A stretch of DNA of 64,000 bases from Nocardioides sp. SR21 (lineage in GTDB: Bacteria > Actinomycetota > Actinomycetes > Propionibacteriales > Nocardioidaceae). Positions 34,349 to 42,145 of the stretch are shown in pieces. The stretch lies in the NCBI RefSeq assembly GCF_022761125.1, contig NZ_JAKWJR010000010.1, positions 124,001 to 188,000 of the forward strand, written 5' to 3'. The notes under the pieces were generated by a model. It saw nothing but the letters and a program-made list of their open reading frames with translations. It was not told the DNA's origin and did not search any database. A program made the translations under genes and the position numbers. Each line of letters starts with the position of its first letter. Within the stretch, counting starts at the first letter, position 1.

Positions 34349-34722
34349 GGCGACTCCTCGGTCGCGGCGACCGCCTCGGCGGAGACCGTCACCGACGGCA
34401 GCCGCGAGAACAGCCCGCCCGGCCCGGACACCCGGCCGGTGACGACGGCGGTGACCTCGGTGCCGTCGTCGTGCACGCTGACCGTGCTGCCGTCGGGCGC
34501 CACCCGCTCGCCACGCGCGACCGCGGCGGCGGTGTCGTCGCCCCGGGCCACGGCGCGCGCGGTCTCGCGAGCGGCGTCGACCGCGCGGACCTGGGCCGCA
34601 CCGACCGCGAGCAGCCAGACCAGCCCGATGGTCACCGCGATCAGCAGTGGGAGCGCCATGGCCAGCTCGGCGGTCGCCGCCCCGCGCTCGGTGCGGCGAG
34701 TCCGCGGATCGGCGGCCTGCAC
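34345..34722 (-). CDS. TadE-like minor pilin
   Basis: 125 residues. ERGAATAELAMALPLLIAVTIGLVW is a textbook TadE prepilin motif: processing after G, E at +5, then a hydrophobic helix. The C-terminal extracytoplasmic part is small and strand-rich. The GTG at 34722 shares one base with the stop of the upstream Flp-like gene, and the stop overlaps the next gene. It would be cleaved by a TadV-type peptidase, which is not encoded in the window. Confidence 0.87.
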   Translation of the reverse strand: MQAADPRTRRTERGAATAELAMALPLLIAVTIGLVWLLAVGAAQVRAVDAARETARAVARGDDTAAAVARGERVAPDGSTVSVHDDGTEVTAVVTGRVSGPGGLFSRLPSVTVSAEAVAATEESP

Positions 34723-34913
34723 TACCCGATGCCCAGCAGGCCGAGGACGTGGTCGAACAGGGTCTTGAGCAGCTGGTCGCCGAACCCGCCGGTGAGCAGC
34801 TTGTAGAGCAGGCCGGCGAGGCCGGCGCCCGCCGCGGTGCCGACGGCGTACTCCGCGGTGGTGATGCCGCGCTGGTCGGTGCGCGAGCGGCGGGAGAGGT
34901 GCTGCAGGGACAT
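34722..34913 (-). CDS. DUF4244 / Flp-like major pilin
   Basis: 63-residue pilin-like protein. RRSRTDQRGITTAEYAVGTAAGAGLAG has the Flp pattern of charged leader, Gly, then TTAEYA with the Glu/Tyr pair and a hydrophobic helix. The remainder (GFGDQLLKTLFDHVLGLLGIG) is amphipathic. The ATG at 34913 is the likely start. 137 bp separate it from the TadC-like gene upstream, so it may have its own promoter, as expected for an abundant pilin subunit. Confidence 0.87.
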   Translation of the reverse strand: MSLQHLSRRSRTDQRGITTAEYAVGTAAGAGLAGLLYKLLTGGFGDQLLKTLFDHVLGLLGIG

Positions 34914-35050
34914 GAGGGACTCCGTTTCCCGGCCACCCGATGCGGCCGATATGACGACCCTCGGCGATGCCGGGGACGTTTCGCCGCCCGCCCGCGGACC
35001 GCTGTGGAGGGACCGGTCGGGACGCCTCCGGTGGACAGTTCGTGGCCCGG

Positions 35051-35773
35051 TCAGAGCTCGAGGCCGGTCAGCAGCGCGACCACCAGGGGCACGATGCCGA
35101 TCAGCACGAACGCCGGCAGCAGGCACAGCCCGAGCGGGACCGCGGCCTTCACCCCGACCGCGCGCGCCCGGTCCTCGGTCTCGGCCCGCGCTGCGCGGGC
35201 CAGGTCGTCGGCGAGCCGCTCGACGGCGGCCACCACGGGCGCGCCGGTCTGCTGCGCGCGGGCCAGGGCGCGCCCGAGCCGGCCGAGCTGGGGATCGTCG
35301 GCCAGCCCCGACCACACCTGGACCGGGTCGAGGCCGAGCTCCAGCCGGGCCGCGACCCCGGACAGCCGCTCGGTGGCCGGACCCGGGAGCGCGGCGCACA
35401 CCAGCCCGATGCCCGCGTCGGGCGCGGCCCCGGAGCGCAGCGTGGCCGCGAACAGCTCGACGACATGCGGCAGGTCGCGGCGGACCGCCTCGCGGCGGCG
35501 GCGTACCTCGGTGGGCTCCGCCCGGCCGATCACGGCCCAGGCGCCGGCCGCGGCCGCGATCGCGACCAGCGGGCCCGCGCGGCCACCGACGAACACCAGC
35601 GCGCCGAGCCCGGCGAGACCGCACCACCACCAGCGGAACCGGTGCAGCCAGCCGGTGGAGGCGGCAGCGGACTCGGCGGCGCTCGGAGGAACGGTCGTGC
35701 GGAGCCCCGGGCGGACCGGGACCGCGAGCGCGGCCGCCACGGCGGCGCCGAGGACGGCGACCCACGTGGTCAT
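35051..35773 (-). CDS. tadC: Type II secretion F-domain protein (TadC-like)
   Basis: Inner-membrane platform protein of the Tad pilus, 240 residues. The N-terminus has hydrophobic segments, the cytoplasmic T2SSF domain begins with RRDLPHVVELFAATLRSGAAPDAGI, and the C-terminus ends with a hydrophobic pair (AAVPLGLCLLPAFVLIGIVP). The ATG at 35773 overlaps the TadB-like stop by 4 bp. TadB and TadC normally form the membrane platform on which the TadA ATPase works. Confidence 0.86.
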   Translation of the reverse strand: MTTWVAVLGAAVAAALAVPVRPGLRTTVPPSAAESAAASTGWLHRFRWWWCGLAGLGALVFVGGRAGPLVAIAAAAGAWAVIGRAEPTEVRRRREAVRRDLPHVVELFAATLRSGAAPDAGIGLVCAALPGPATERLSGVAARLELGLDPVQVWSGLADDPQLGRLGRALARAQQTGAPVVAAVERLADDLARAARAETEDRARAVGVKAAVPLGLCLLPAFVLIGIVPLVVALLTGLEL

Positions 35774-36528
35774 CCGGCGCGCTCCGCCTCGGCGGCGATC
35801 GCCTCGATCCACCAGAGCCCGGCCAGCCCGAAGGCCAGTCCGCCCGCCAGGCAGGCGAGTCCCGCCGGGCGACCGAGCAGGAAGCCCCACGGGTCGCCGC
35901 CGGCGCCGGAGCCCATCGCGAGCGCGAGCACCGGCAGGCCGGCGACCAGCCGGGCGGTCGCCCGGGCGGAGGCCAGCTCGCCGGCGACCAGGCGCCGCGT
36001 GGCGCCTGCCGCACGCAGCGACTCGGCCACGCGGTCGACCGCGGAGGCGAGTCCCTGACCGGTGCGGTGGGCGACCTGCCAGGCAGCGGCCACGATCCGC
36101 AGGTCGCGCGCGCCCTCGAGCTCGGAGGCCACCTCACGCAGCGCCGCCGGCACGTCGGCGCCGACCCGGAACGCCTCGGCCACCGGCAGCAGCGGCGGCC
36201 AGGTCGCGGCCGCTCGGTCCAGGGCATCCCCCGGAGGCCGGCCCGCTGCCAGCTCGCCGGCGAGCAGCTCGCAGGACTCCTGCACCTGCGCGGCCACCGC
36301 TTCGGCGCGACGTCGTCGCCGCCGGCGCCGCCACAACCCGTGAGCGCCGACCGCCGCCCCGGCCAGCACCAGGGCCAGCGCGCCGACCTGCGGGACCAGG
36401 AGTGCGCCGCCGAGCGTCACCAGGACGAACGCCGGCACCCGCGCCGAGCGAGGCGCCGGCAGCCGTGGCGGTGGACGGAGCAGCAGCAGCACCGCGAGCG
36501 CGGCGCAGCCCGCCGCGACGGCGATCAT
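35770..36528 (-). CDS. tadB: Type II secretion F-domain protein (TadB-like)
   Basis: 252 residues. Hydrophobic N-terminal segments end in a run of eight arginines (about residues 67-74), followed by the F domain (ESCELLAGELAAGRPPGDALDRAA) and C-terminal membrane segments. Shorter than classical TadB (about 300), as usual in compact actinobacterial Tad loci. Its start overlaps the tadA stop by 4 bp and its stop overlaps tadC by 4 bp. Confidence 0.84.
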   Translation of the reverse strand: MIAVAAGCAALAVLLLLRPPPRLPAPRSARVPAFVLVTLGGALLVPQVGALALVLAGAAVGAHGLWRRRRRRRRAEAVAAQVQESCELLAGELAAGRPPGDALDRAAATWPPLLPVAEAFRVGADVPAALREVASELEGARDLRIVAAAWQVAHRTGQGLASAVDRVAESLRAAGATRRLVAGELASARATARLVAGLPVLALAMGSGAGGDPWGFLLGRPAGLACLAGGLAFGLAGLWWIEAIAAEAERAG

Positions 36529-37670
36529 GACCCCAACCGGGCGCTGAGCGCCGCGGCACCCGGGCCGGGCGTCGCGCGGCCGGCGTCGTCGATGTCGAGC
36601 GCCGGGAGCATCGTCACCAGGCCGTCCGACCCCCGAGCAGGGACCGCGACCTGGCGGAGCCGGCGCACCCCGTCAGGCCCTCGGGCCAGGTGGAGCACGA
36701 CGTGCACGGCTGAGGCGAGCTGGCTGTGCGCCGCCTCCCGCCCGAGTCCGGCCGCAAGTGCCAGGGCCTCGACCCGGGCGGGCACGTCGACGGCGGAGTT
36801 GGCGTGCAGGGTGCCGCAGCCGCCTTCGTGACCGGTGTTCAGCGCGGCCATCAGGTCGACGACCTCGCTCCCGCGCACCTCCCCGACGACCAACCGGTCC
36901 GGCCGCATCCGCAGCGCCTGCCGGACCAGCGCCCTCACCTCGACCGCGCCGGCGCCCTCGATGTTGGGCGGTCGGCCCTCGAGCGCGACGACGTGCGGAT
37001 GGTCGGGGCGCAGCTCGCTGGCGTCCTCGACCAGGACGATCCGCTCCTCGGGCGCCACGCGGGAGAGCAGCGCCGCGAGCAGCGTGGTCTTGCCGGAGCC
37101 GGTGCCGCCACTGACCAGGAACGCCAGCCGGGCCGCGACGACCTCGTCCAGGAGCTCGGCGGTCCCGTCCGTGAGGGTGCCGAGCCCGACCAGCTCGTCG
37201 AGGCGGAACGTCCGCTGCCGCGGTACGCGCAGCGAGACGAGGGTGCCGGGCCGCGACAGCGGGGCGAGGACGGCGTGGAAGCGGGTGCCGTCCGGGAGCC
37301 GGAGGTCGACGTACGGGGTGCTGTCGTCGAGCCGTCGCCCACCGAGCGCGGCGAGCCGCTGGGCGAGGCGGCGCACGGCCTCCTCGTCGGGGAACCGCAC
37401 CGTCGTGAGCTCGAGGCCCGAGCCGCGGTCGAGGTAGACGCGTTCCGGACCGTTGACCAGCACGTCCGTGACGCCCGGCGTGCGCAGCAGCGGCTCGAGC
37501 GGGCCGGCGCCGACGACGTCTCGCCGCAGCGTCTCGTACGCCGTGAGCACCGCCGCGTCGCCGACCGGGCGACCGGTCTCGCGCAGCGCCTCGGCGACCC
37601 GGTGCGGGGTGAGGGCGCCGGGGCTGCGCGCCAGCCGGTCGCGGACCGCCTCGAGGTCGTCGACCGTCAT
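36525..37670 (-). CDS. tadA: Tad pilus assembly/secretion ATPase
   Basis: VirB11/GspE-type hexameric ATPase, 381 residues. Walker A is GGTGSGKTT at residues 188-196, the Asp box LVEDASEL follows, and Walker B/His box are RMRPDRLVVGEVRG and GHEGGCGTLHANS. It powers pilin polymerisation or export at the cytoplasmic membrane. The ATG at 37670 overlaps the upstream ssd gene by 4 bp. The operon ssd-tadA-tadB-tadC-flp-tadE-tadE2 lacks a secretin, as expected in a Gram-positive, and lacks TadZ/TadV homologues apart from ssd. Confidence 0.94.
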   Translation of the reverse strand: MTVDDLEAVRDRLARSPGALTPHRVAEALRETGRPVGDAAVLTAYETLRRDVVGAGPLEPLLRTPGVTDVLVNGPERVYLDRGSGLELTTVRFPDEEAVRRLAQRLAALGGRRLDDSTPYVDLRLPDGTRFHAVLAPLSRPGTLVSLRVPRQRTFRLDELVGLGTLTDGTAELLDEVVAARLAFLVSGGTGSGKTTLLAALLSRVAPEERIVLVEDASELRPDHPHVVALEGRPPNIEGAGAVEVRALVRQALRMRPDRLVVGEVRGSEVVDLMAALNTGHEGGCGTLHANSAVDVPARVEALALAAGLGREAAHSQLASAVHVVLHLARGPDGVRRLRQVAVPARGSDGLVTMLPALDIDDAGRATPGPGAAALSARLGS

Positions 37671-38716
37671 GCCGCAGCAGCCTGGATCAGCGAGAGCTGG
37701 TCGAGCACCTCGGTCGCGGCGCGGCCCAGGTTGCTGCGCCGTGAGCGCACCGGCCCGAGTCCGAGGTCGATCGCCTCGGCCAGGCCGCGCTGGTCGGCCA
37801 TCCGGGCCAGGACGGGGATGCCGGTGGCGCGGCTGATGGCGGTGGGCTCGACACCGCTGCCGCGCAGCACGAGTCGCACCGAGGTCGGGTCGGGATGCCG
37901 GGCGCAGGTGCGCACCGCGGACGCGACGCCGGCCACCGTCGGCACCACGACCACCAGCAGCCGGTCGCACCGTGCGGCGACCTCGTCGACCACCGGGTCG
38001 GCGGTGCGCGGCAGGTCGACGACCACCAGGTCGTGCCCGCGCCGGGCGGCCGACAGCACCTCCCGGACCGCGAACGCCTGGAGCGTCCCCGGCGGACCGG
38101 CGTGCCAGGTCAGCGCGCCCAGGCCCTCGCGCCGGGGCAGCGCCTCGCGCAGCGACCGCGCGCTGAGCCGGCCGGTGGTCTGGCACAGACCGTCCCAGCG
38201 GACGCCGTGTCGCTCCTCCAGGCCGAGCACCCGGTCGATGCCGGGGCCGAGCGGGTCGGCGTCGACCACGACCGCCCGGCCGGACCGGGCCGCCACCTGA
38301 CCCAGCGCGCACGCGAAGGTCGTGGCACCGGCGCCGCCACTGCCCCCGGTCACACCGATGACCAGGCCCTGCGCGGGCTCGGCGTCGCCGAGGTCGGTCA
38401 GCGTCTCGGTCAGCCACGCCTCGCTGCTCGGCAGCTGCGCGACGCTCTCGGCGCCGACGGCGAGCGCGACCCGGAACATCTCGTCGGGGACCGCGCCCCA
38501 GGCCACGACGTACACCCGGGGCCGCCGCGCCGGCGCGATCCGCGCGAGGTCCCCGGCGACGTCCGCGCCGACCAGCACGAGCGGCGCGGCGCCCCATCCG
38601 CGCAGCGCAGCCGCCACGTCGCCGGCCACGTCGGGAGCGACGCCGGCCGCGGCGGCGAGCCGGAGCAGCTCGTCGAGGAGGGACTGGTCACGGGTGATCA
38701 GGAGCGGTGCGGTCAT
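37667..38716 (-). CDS. ssd: Septum-site-determining/CpaE-like protein
   Basis: MinD/ParA-superfamily protein of 349 residues, like mycobacterial Ssd (Rv3660c) and CpaE/TadZ. An N-terminal receiver-like domain (1-105) precedes the P-loop domain. At 124-133 the nucleotide loop reads GGSGGAGATT, so the lysines of the deviant Walker A motif (KGGxGKT) are absent. VVVDADPLGPGIDRVL and DLVVVDLPR follow the ParA pattern. It probably positions the Tad machine or affects division; ATP hydrolysis may be weak or lost. The ATG at 38716 was chosen over a GTG/ATG 75 bp upstream by homology. Confidence 0.87.
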   Translation of the reverse strand: MTAPLLITRDQSLLDELLRLAAAAGVAPDVAGDVAAALRGWGAAPLVLVGADVAGDLARIAPARRPRVYVVAWGAVPDEMFRVALAVGAESVAQLPSSEAWLTETLTDLGDAEPAQGLVIGVTGGSGGAGATTFACALGQVAARSGRAVVVDADPLGPGIDRVLGLEERHGVRWDGLCQTTGRLSARSLREALPRREGLGALTWHAGPPGTLQAFAVREVLSAARRGHDLVVVDLPRTADPVVDEVAARCDRLLVVVVPTVAGVASAVRTCARHPDPTSVRLVLRGSGVEPTAISRATGIPVLARMADQRGLAEAIDLGLGPVRSRRSNLGRAATEVLDQLSLIQAAAA

Positions 38717-38825
38717 GGCGTGGATGTTTCCCGGGCACGCCGACGTCGTCTCGGGGCGACGTACACCCATGTGGACAGGGACGTTCGACACGGGAGTTGT
38801 GGAGGAAAGGTGGGCCGTCCCCGCC

Positions 38826-38831
38826 TACGAT
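38826..38831 (+). promoter_or_regulatory. Leaderless -10 box of the HAD phosphatase
   Basis: TACGAT, six bases before the ATG at 38838, in the 121-bp divergent region between ssd and the HAD gene. No convincing -35 box. Confidence 0.45.
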
Positions 38832-38837
38832 TGCGCC

Positions 38838-39629
38838 ATGCCGACCGCGGCCTTCTTCGACCTCGACAAGACGATCATCGCCAAGTCGAGCACGCTCGCG
38901 TTCAGCAAGCCGTTCCAGGCCGGTGGCCTGATCTCGCGGCGCGCGGTGCTGCGGTCGGCGTACGCGCAGTTCGTCTACCTCGTCGGCGGCGCGGACCACG
39001 ACCAGATGGAGAAGATGCGGCAGTTCATGTCGCAGCTGTGCGCCGGGTGGGACGTCGCGACGGTGCGCGAGATCGTCGCGGACACCCTGCACAACATCGT
39101 CGACCCGCTCGTGTACGACGAGGCGGTCGGGCTGATCGAGGAGCACCACCTCGCCGGCCGCGACGTCGTGGTCGTGTCGGCGTCGGGCGCCGAGGTCGTC
39201 GAGCCGATCGCGGAGATGCTGGGCGCCGACCGGGTGATCGCGACCCGGATGGAGATCGCGGAGGGCAGGTACACCGGCGGCATCGAGTACTACGCGTACG
39301 CCGAGGAGAAGGCGCGCGCGATCGAGGAGCTGGCCGCCGAGCTCGGCTACGACCTCGAGAGCTGCTACGGCTACAGCGACTCGGTCACCGACGTACCCAT
39401 GCTCGAAGCCGTCGGCCACGCCCACGCGGTGAACCCGGACAAAGAGCTGCGCCGGATCGCGGCCGAGAAGGGCTGGCCGGTGCTGGTGTTCACCAAGCCG
39501 GTCGCGCTCCGCTCGCGGGTGCCGTTGCCGCCCGCGAAGCCGACGCTCGCTGCGCTCGCCGTCGGCGGCATGGTCGCCGTGGGCGGGGTGCTGTGGGCCA
39601 ACGCCCGCAAGCGCCGCCTGGGCGCCTGA
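38838..39629 (+). CDS. HAD-IB family phosphatase (SerB-like) with C-terminal membrane segment
   Basis: 263 residues. Motif I FFDLDKTIIAKSS has the nucleophile and acid/base Asp at 8 and 10, motif II is VVVVSASGAEVVEP, and motif III/IV GYSDSVTDVPMLEAVGHAHAVN binds Mg. This subfamily is related to phosphoserine phosphatase, and relatives act on phospholipid or small phosphomonoesters. A hydrophobic segment near the C-terminus (LAALAVGGMVAVGGVLW) could anchor it. Its place beside ssd equals Rv3661 beside Rv3660c. The substrate is undetermined. Confidence 0.87.
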   Translation: MPTAAFFDLDKTIIAKSSTLAFSKPFQAGGLISRRAVLRSAYAQFVYLVGGADHDQMEKMRQFMSQLCAGWDVATVREIVADTLHNIVDPLVYDEAVGLIEEHHLAGRDVVVVSASGAEVVEPIAEMLGADRVIATRMEIAEGRYTGGIEYYAYAEEKARAIEELAAELGYDLESCYGYSDSVTDVPMLEAVGHAHAVNPDKELRRIAAEKGWPVLVFTKPVALRSRVPLPPAKPTLAALAVGGMVAVGGVLWANARKRRLGA

Positions 39630-39675
39630 GCCACAGGCCGGAACCTTCCACCTGCCGGATGTCGGCGGCGCGACC

Positions 39676-39681
39676 TAGCGT
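39676..39681 (+). promoter_or_regulatory. Leaderless -10 box of the WXG100-lipase operon
   Basis: TAGCGT, six bases before the ATG at 39688. It gives the three-gene operon its own promoter, separate from the HAD gene. Confidence 0.45.
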
Positions 39682-39687
39682 CGCTCC

Positions 39688-40134
39688 ATGGCACCTCCTC
39701 CCGCGCTCGCGCTCCGCATCGTCAGCAGGTACGACGACGTCAGCCGGCGCGTCGACGTCGAGATCACCGGCAGCCGCGGTGTCCTCCACGAGGACGGGCG
39801 GGCGACCGAGTTCGAGACCGCGCGGCTGTGGCCGACGGTCCGCGCGCTGCTGCCGCCGCTCGACCAGCTCCGTGCCGATCCGCCGGCGCACCGCTCCCCC
39901 ACGCCCGACCGCGCTCCCGGCCCCGACTGGGCGACCGAGTGCCGGGCGATGGTCGCGATCGCGACCGGCACCGACGCCAGGCCCGTCGTCCGCACGTGGT
40001 TCGCGACCGACGACGAGCTGTGGTCGGCCGAGGTGGGCTCGGTCCGGTTGGCCCGTCCCGGCGATCTCGCCGACCTGCTGGTCTGGGACGTCACCGGCGC
40101 CCTCGAGACCCTCGTCGGGCAGGCAGTGCCGTGA
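39688..40134 (+). CDS. Unknown protein, first gene of WXG100-lipase operon
   Basis: 148 residues, no signal peptide or membrane segment, two probable alpha/beta halves joined by a Pro-rich linker (HRSPTPDRAPGPDW). The first half alternates strands with RIVSRYDDVSRRVDVEITG; the second has VRTWFATDDELWSAEV and ends in a helix (LADLLVWDVTGALETL). I do not recognise a family. Its stop overlaps the lipase start (GTGA), implying co-production in fixed ratio. A secretion chaperone or adaptor for the WXG100-like protein, as EspG is for PE/PPE proteins, would fit but is inference. Confidence 0.7.
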   Translation: MAPPPALALRIVSRYDDVSRRVDVEITGSRGVLHEDGRATEFETARLWPTVRALLPPLDQLRADPPAHRSPTPDRAPGPDWATECRAMVAIATGTDARPVVRTWFATDDELWSAEVGSVRLARPGDLADLLVWDVTGALETLVGQAVP

Positions 40135-41444
40135 CCGTCACCCACGGGATGGACACCGACGCCGGCCGCCGGGCCGGCGCGGAGATCCAGCAGGGCGCCG
40201 ACCGGATCACCGAGCTCGCCCAGCGCCTCGACCTGGCCCTGATGTCCTTCGACTGGACCGGCACCGACGCCGACCGGGTGCGCGCGACCTGGCGCGAGCA
40301 GGAACGACCGGCGCTCGACGCCACCGCCCAGCACCTCGGCGCACTCGCGGTCCTGCTCGACGGCGAGGCGCAGGCGCAGGACCAGGTCTCGGACCAGGCG
40401 TCCGGCACCACTGCTCCCGCGGCCGGCCACCTCGGCACGCTGCTGGCCGGGCTGGTCCGCACCGGCGAGGGCGCAGCGGACTTCGAGTCGAAGCTGTCCG
40501 ACGTCCTCACCGGCGAGCGGGACTGGTCGGTCGCCGCGCTCGCGGCCAGCGCCCTCTCGACGGTCGGCGCCGGGGTCGGCACGGTCATCGGCGCCATCAC
40601 CGGCGAGGACCTGCACTGGTTCGACGAGGGCCCCGGCGTGGCGGGCGGCCCCGTCGCGGCGCCCACCGATCCCAGCCAGGCCAGCCAGTTCCACCCGGTC
40701 GTCGCCCGCCCCACCGACCTGCCCTCGCTGATGCAGGGCGTGACCGACAGCTACCAGGTCGGCGCCGAGCCCGGCAGCAACGGCGACGTGCGGATCACCC
40801 GCGTCGACAACGGGTCGGGGACGCCGGCGTACGTCGTCTCGATCCCGGGCACCGAGACCTGGAGCCCGTCGGCCGGCGCCACCGGTCGCGACCTCACCGC
40901 GAATCTCCAGCTGGTCGCCGGCAACCCCACGGCCGCCGCGCAGTCCGTCGAGCTCGCGATGCAGCAGGCGAACATCCCCGCCGGCGCTCCCGTGATGCTC
41001 GTTGGGCACAGCCAGGGCGGGATCATCGCGGCGACGCTGGCGTCCGACCGCGCGTTCGTGGAGCGGTACGGCGTCACGAACGTGCTCACCTACGGCGCCC
41101 CGATCGACCACGTGGCGATCGACCCGTCGGTGCGGGTGCTGCAGGTGCAGCACGGCTTCGACGTGGTGCCGCGGCTGGATCTCGGCGGGCTCAGCACCGG
41201 GTCCGACCTGTTCCCCGACCGGCAGCCGGTGGTGACCCTCGACAGCCCGGGCCGCTTCTGGGAGGCGGGCGTCAACCACAGCTACGTCGAGTACGCCCAG
41301 TCGGTGCGCGACGAGCTCGGTGCCGACACCGACGCCGGCCGTATCCTGCGGGAGTACCAAGCCTCGCTCTCGCCGTTCCTCGTCACGTCCGGCGGAAGCG
41401 TGAGCGCCGTCGACGTCCCCGTCAGCCGAGGAGGCCGCCCGTGA
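40131..41444 (+). CDS. WXG100-like domain fused to alpha/beta-hydrolase lipase
   Basis: 437 residues. Residues 1-95 form a helical hairpin with W-T-G at 42-44 (SFDWTGTDADRVR), the turn of WXG100/ESAT-6-like type VII secretion substrates. After an Ala/Gly-rich stretch, residues 210-400 form a serine hydrolase: nucleophile elbow VGHSQGG with Ser294, probable Asp344 in HGFDVVP and His383 in VNHSYVEYA. No Sec signal is present, as expected for type VII export. It could be an exported lipase, esterase or toxin. No ESX core gene is in the window. GTGA overlaps join it to both neighbours. Confidence 0.8.
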   Translation: MTVTHGMDTDAGRRAGAEIQQGADRITELAQRLDLALMSFDWTGTDADRVRATWREQERPALDATAQHLGALAVLLDGEAQAQDQVSDQASGTTAPAAGHLGTLLAGLVRTGEGAADFESKLSDVLTGERDWSVAALAASALSTVGAGVGTVIGAITGEDLHWFDEGPGVAGGPVAAPTDPSQASQFHPVVARPTDLPSLMQGVTDSYQVGAEPGSNGDVRITRVDNGSGTPAYVVSIPGTETWSPSAGATGRDLTANLQLVAGNPTAAAQSVELAMQQANIPAGAPVMLVGHSQGGIIAATLASDRAFVERYGVTNVLTYGAPIDHVAIDPSVRVLQVQHGFDVVPRLDLGGLSTGSDLFPDRQPVVTLDSPGRFWEAGVNHSYVEYAQSVRDELGADTDAGRILREYQASLSPFLVTSGGSVSAVDVPVSRGGRP

Positions 41445-41797
41445 GCGGACTCGTGTCACGCCTGCTCGGCCGCCGACCGACCGACGAGAAGGTCACCGCC
41501 GAGGTCACGACGGCGATCGCGCTGGTGCCCGGAGTGATCGACGGCGAGGTCCAGTACAACCGCCTGCAGTACTCCTCCGGCGCCCTCAGCGGGTACGTCG
41601 ACCTCGACGCGGCGCCGACGTTCGAGCACGTCCTCCGCGCCGCCCACCAGAGCCTGCGCCGGCTCCTCGGCGCGGACGCCGACCGGGTCGTCTACTACCT
41701 CACCGGCCGCGCCGCCGACGGCACCACGGTCACCGCGGAGCAGCTCGGCCTGCCGCAGCGACCGACCGGGACGGACGTCGCCCGTCGCTACGCCTGA
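41441..41797 (+). CDS. Unknown protein, last gene of WXG100-lipase operon
   Basis: 118 residues, soluble. A basic N-terminus (VSRLLGRRPTDEKV) is followed by a compact alpha/beta region (VTTAIALVPGVIDGEVQ ... YVDLDAAPTFEHVLRAAHQSLRRLLG) and a strand pair (RVVYYLTGRAADGTTVTAEQ). Start and stop are defined by the GTGA overlap with the lipase. No recognised family. Possible roles are immunity protein or lipase partner, by analogy with small genes after toxin genes; unproven. Confidence 0.68.
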   Translation: MSGLVSRLLGRRPTDEKVTAEVTTAIALVPGVIDGEVQYNRLQYSSGALSGYVDLDAAPTFEHVLRAAHQSLRRLLGADADRVVYYLTGRAADGTTVTAEQLGLPQRPTGTDVARRYA

Positions 41798-42145
41798 CGC
41801 CCACGCGGCCGTCGTTGTCAACCCTTGAAGGTCCGGGTGAAGAGGCGTACACAGGTGGGCAGAACTCCACACAGCAGCACGTGAGCCGGGTACCCACGCG
41901 GCGATCTACCCTTCCTACAGGGCGCTCGCTCCCGGGAACTCCCCGGAGCAGTAGTTAGATGTTGCACGCTTGGTAGCCAGCGGCGTCACGTGTCAGCGGC
42001 GGCACCCGGACCAATCACATCGAGACAGCCGGGTGCCGTTCGCATGTCTCAAGCGAGGCACGTCGCGAGACGAGGTTGAGGGCGACCACGGCTGAGCCTG
42101 CGAAGCCGTGACGGAGCGTCTCGAAACCCAGTCAGCTCAACAGCA
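41798..42145. other. 348-bp convergent non-coding region
   Basis: Lies between two convergent genes, where long gaps are rare in this window. No open frame with a credible start or family match. It is less GC-biased than its surroundings and holds several hairpins, the best being the terminator-like stem at 42000-42038. I looked for tmRNA, RNase P RNA, SRP RNA and tRNA hallmarks on both strands and found none. An unrecognised small RNA or a decayed gene are the alternatives. Confidence 0.5.
42000..42038 (+). terminator. Terminator-like hairpin after the WXG100-lipase operon
   Basis: cggcacccgg (42000-42009) and ccgggtgccg (42029-42038) form a perfect 10-bp stem with a 19-nt loop, 200 bp past the operon stop. 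No U-tract follows. The large loop makes it weaker than the other terminators in the window. Confidence 0.45.

Noticed and set aside
41798..42145. tmRNA, RNase P RNA, SRP RNA or tRNA gene
   Set aside because: No tag reading frame, no T-loop GGTTCGANTCC, no RNase P P4 motif and no SRP loop consensus on either strand.
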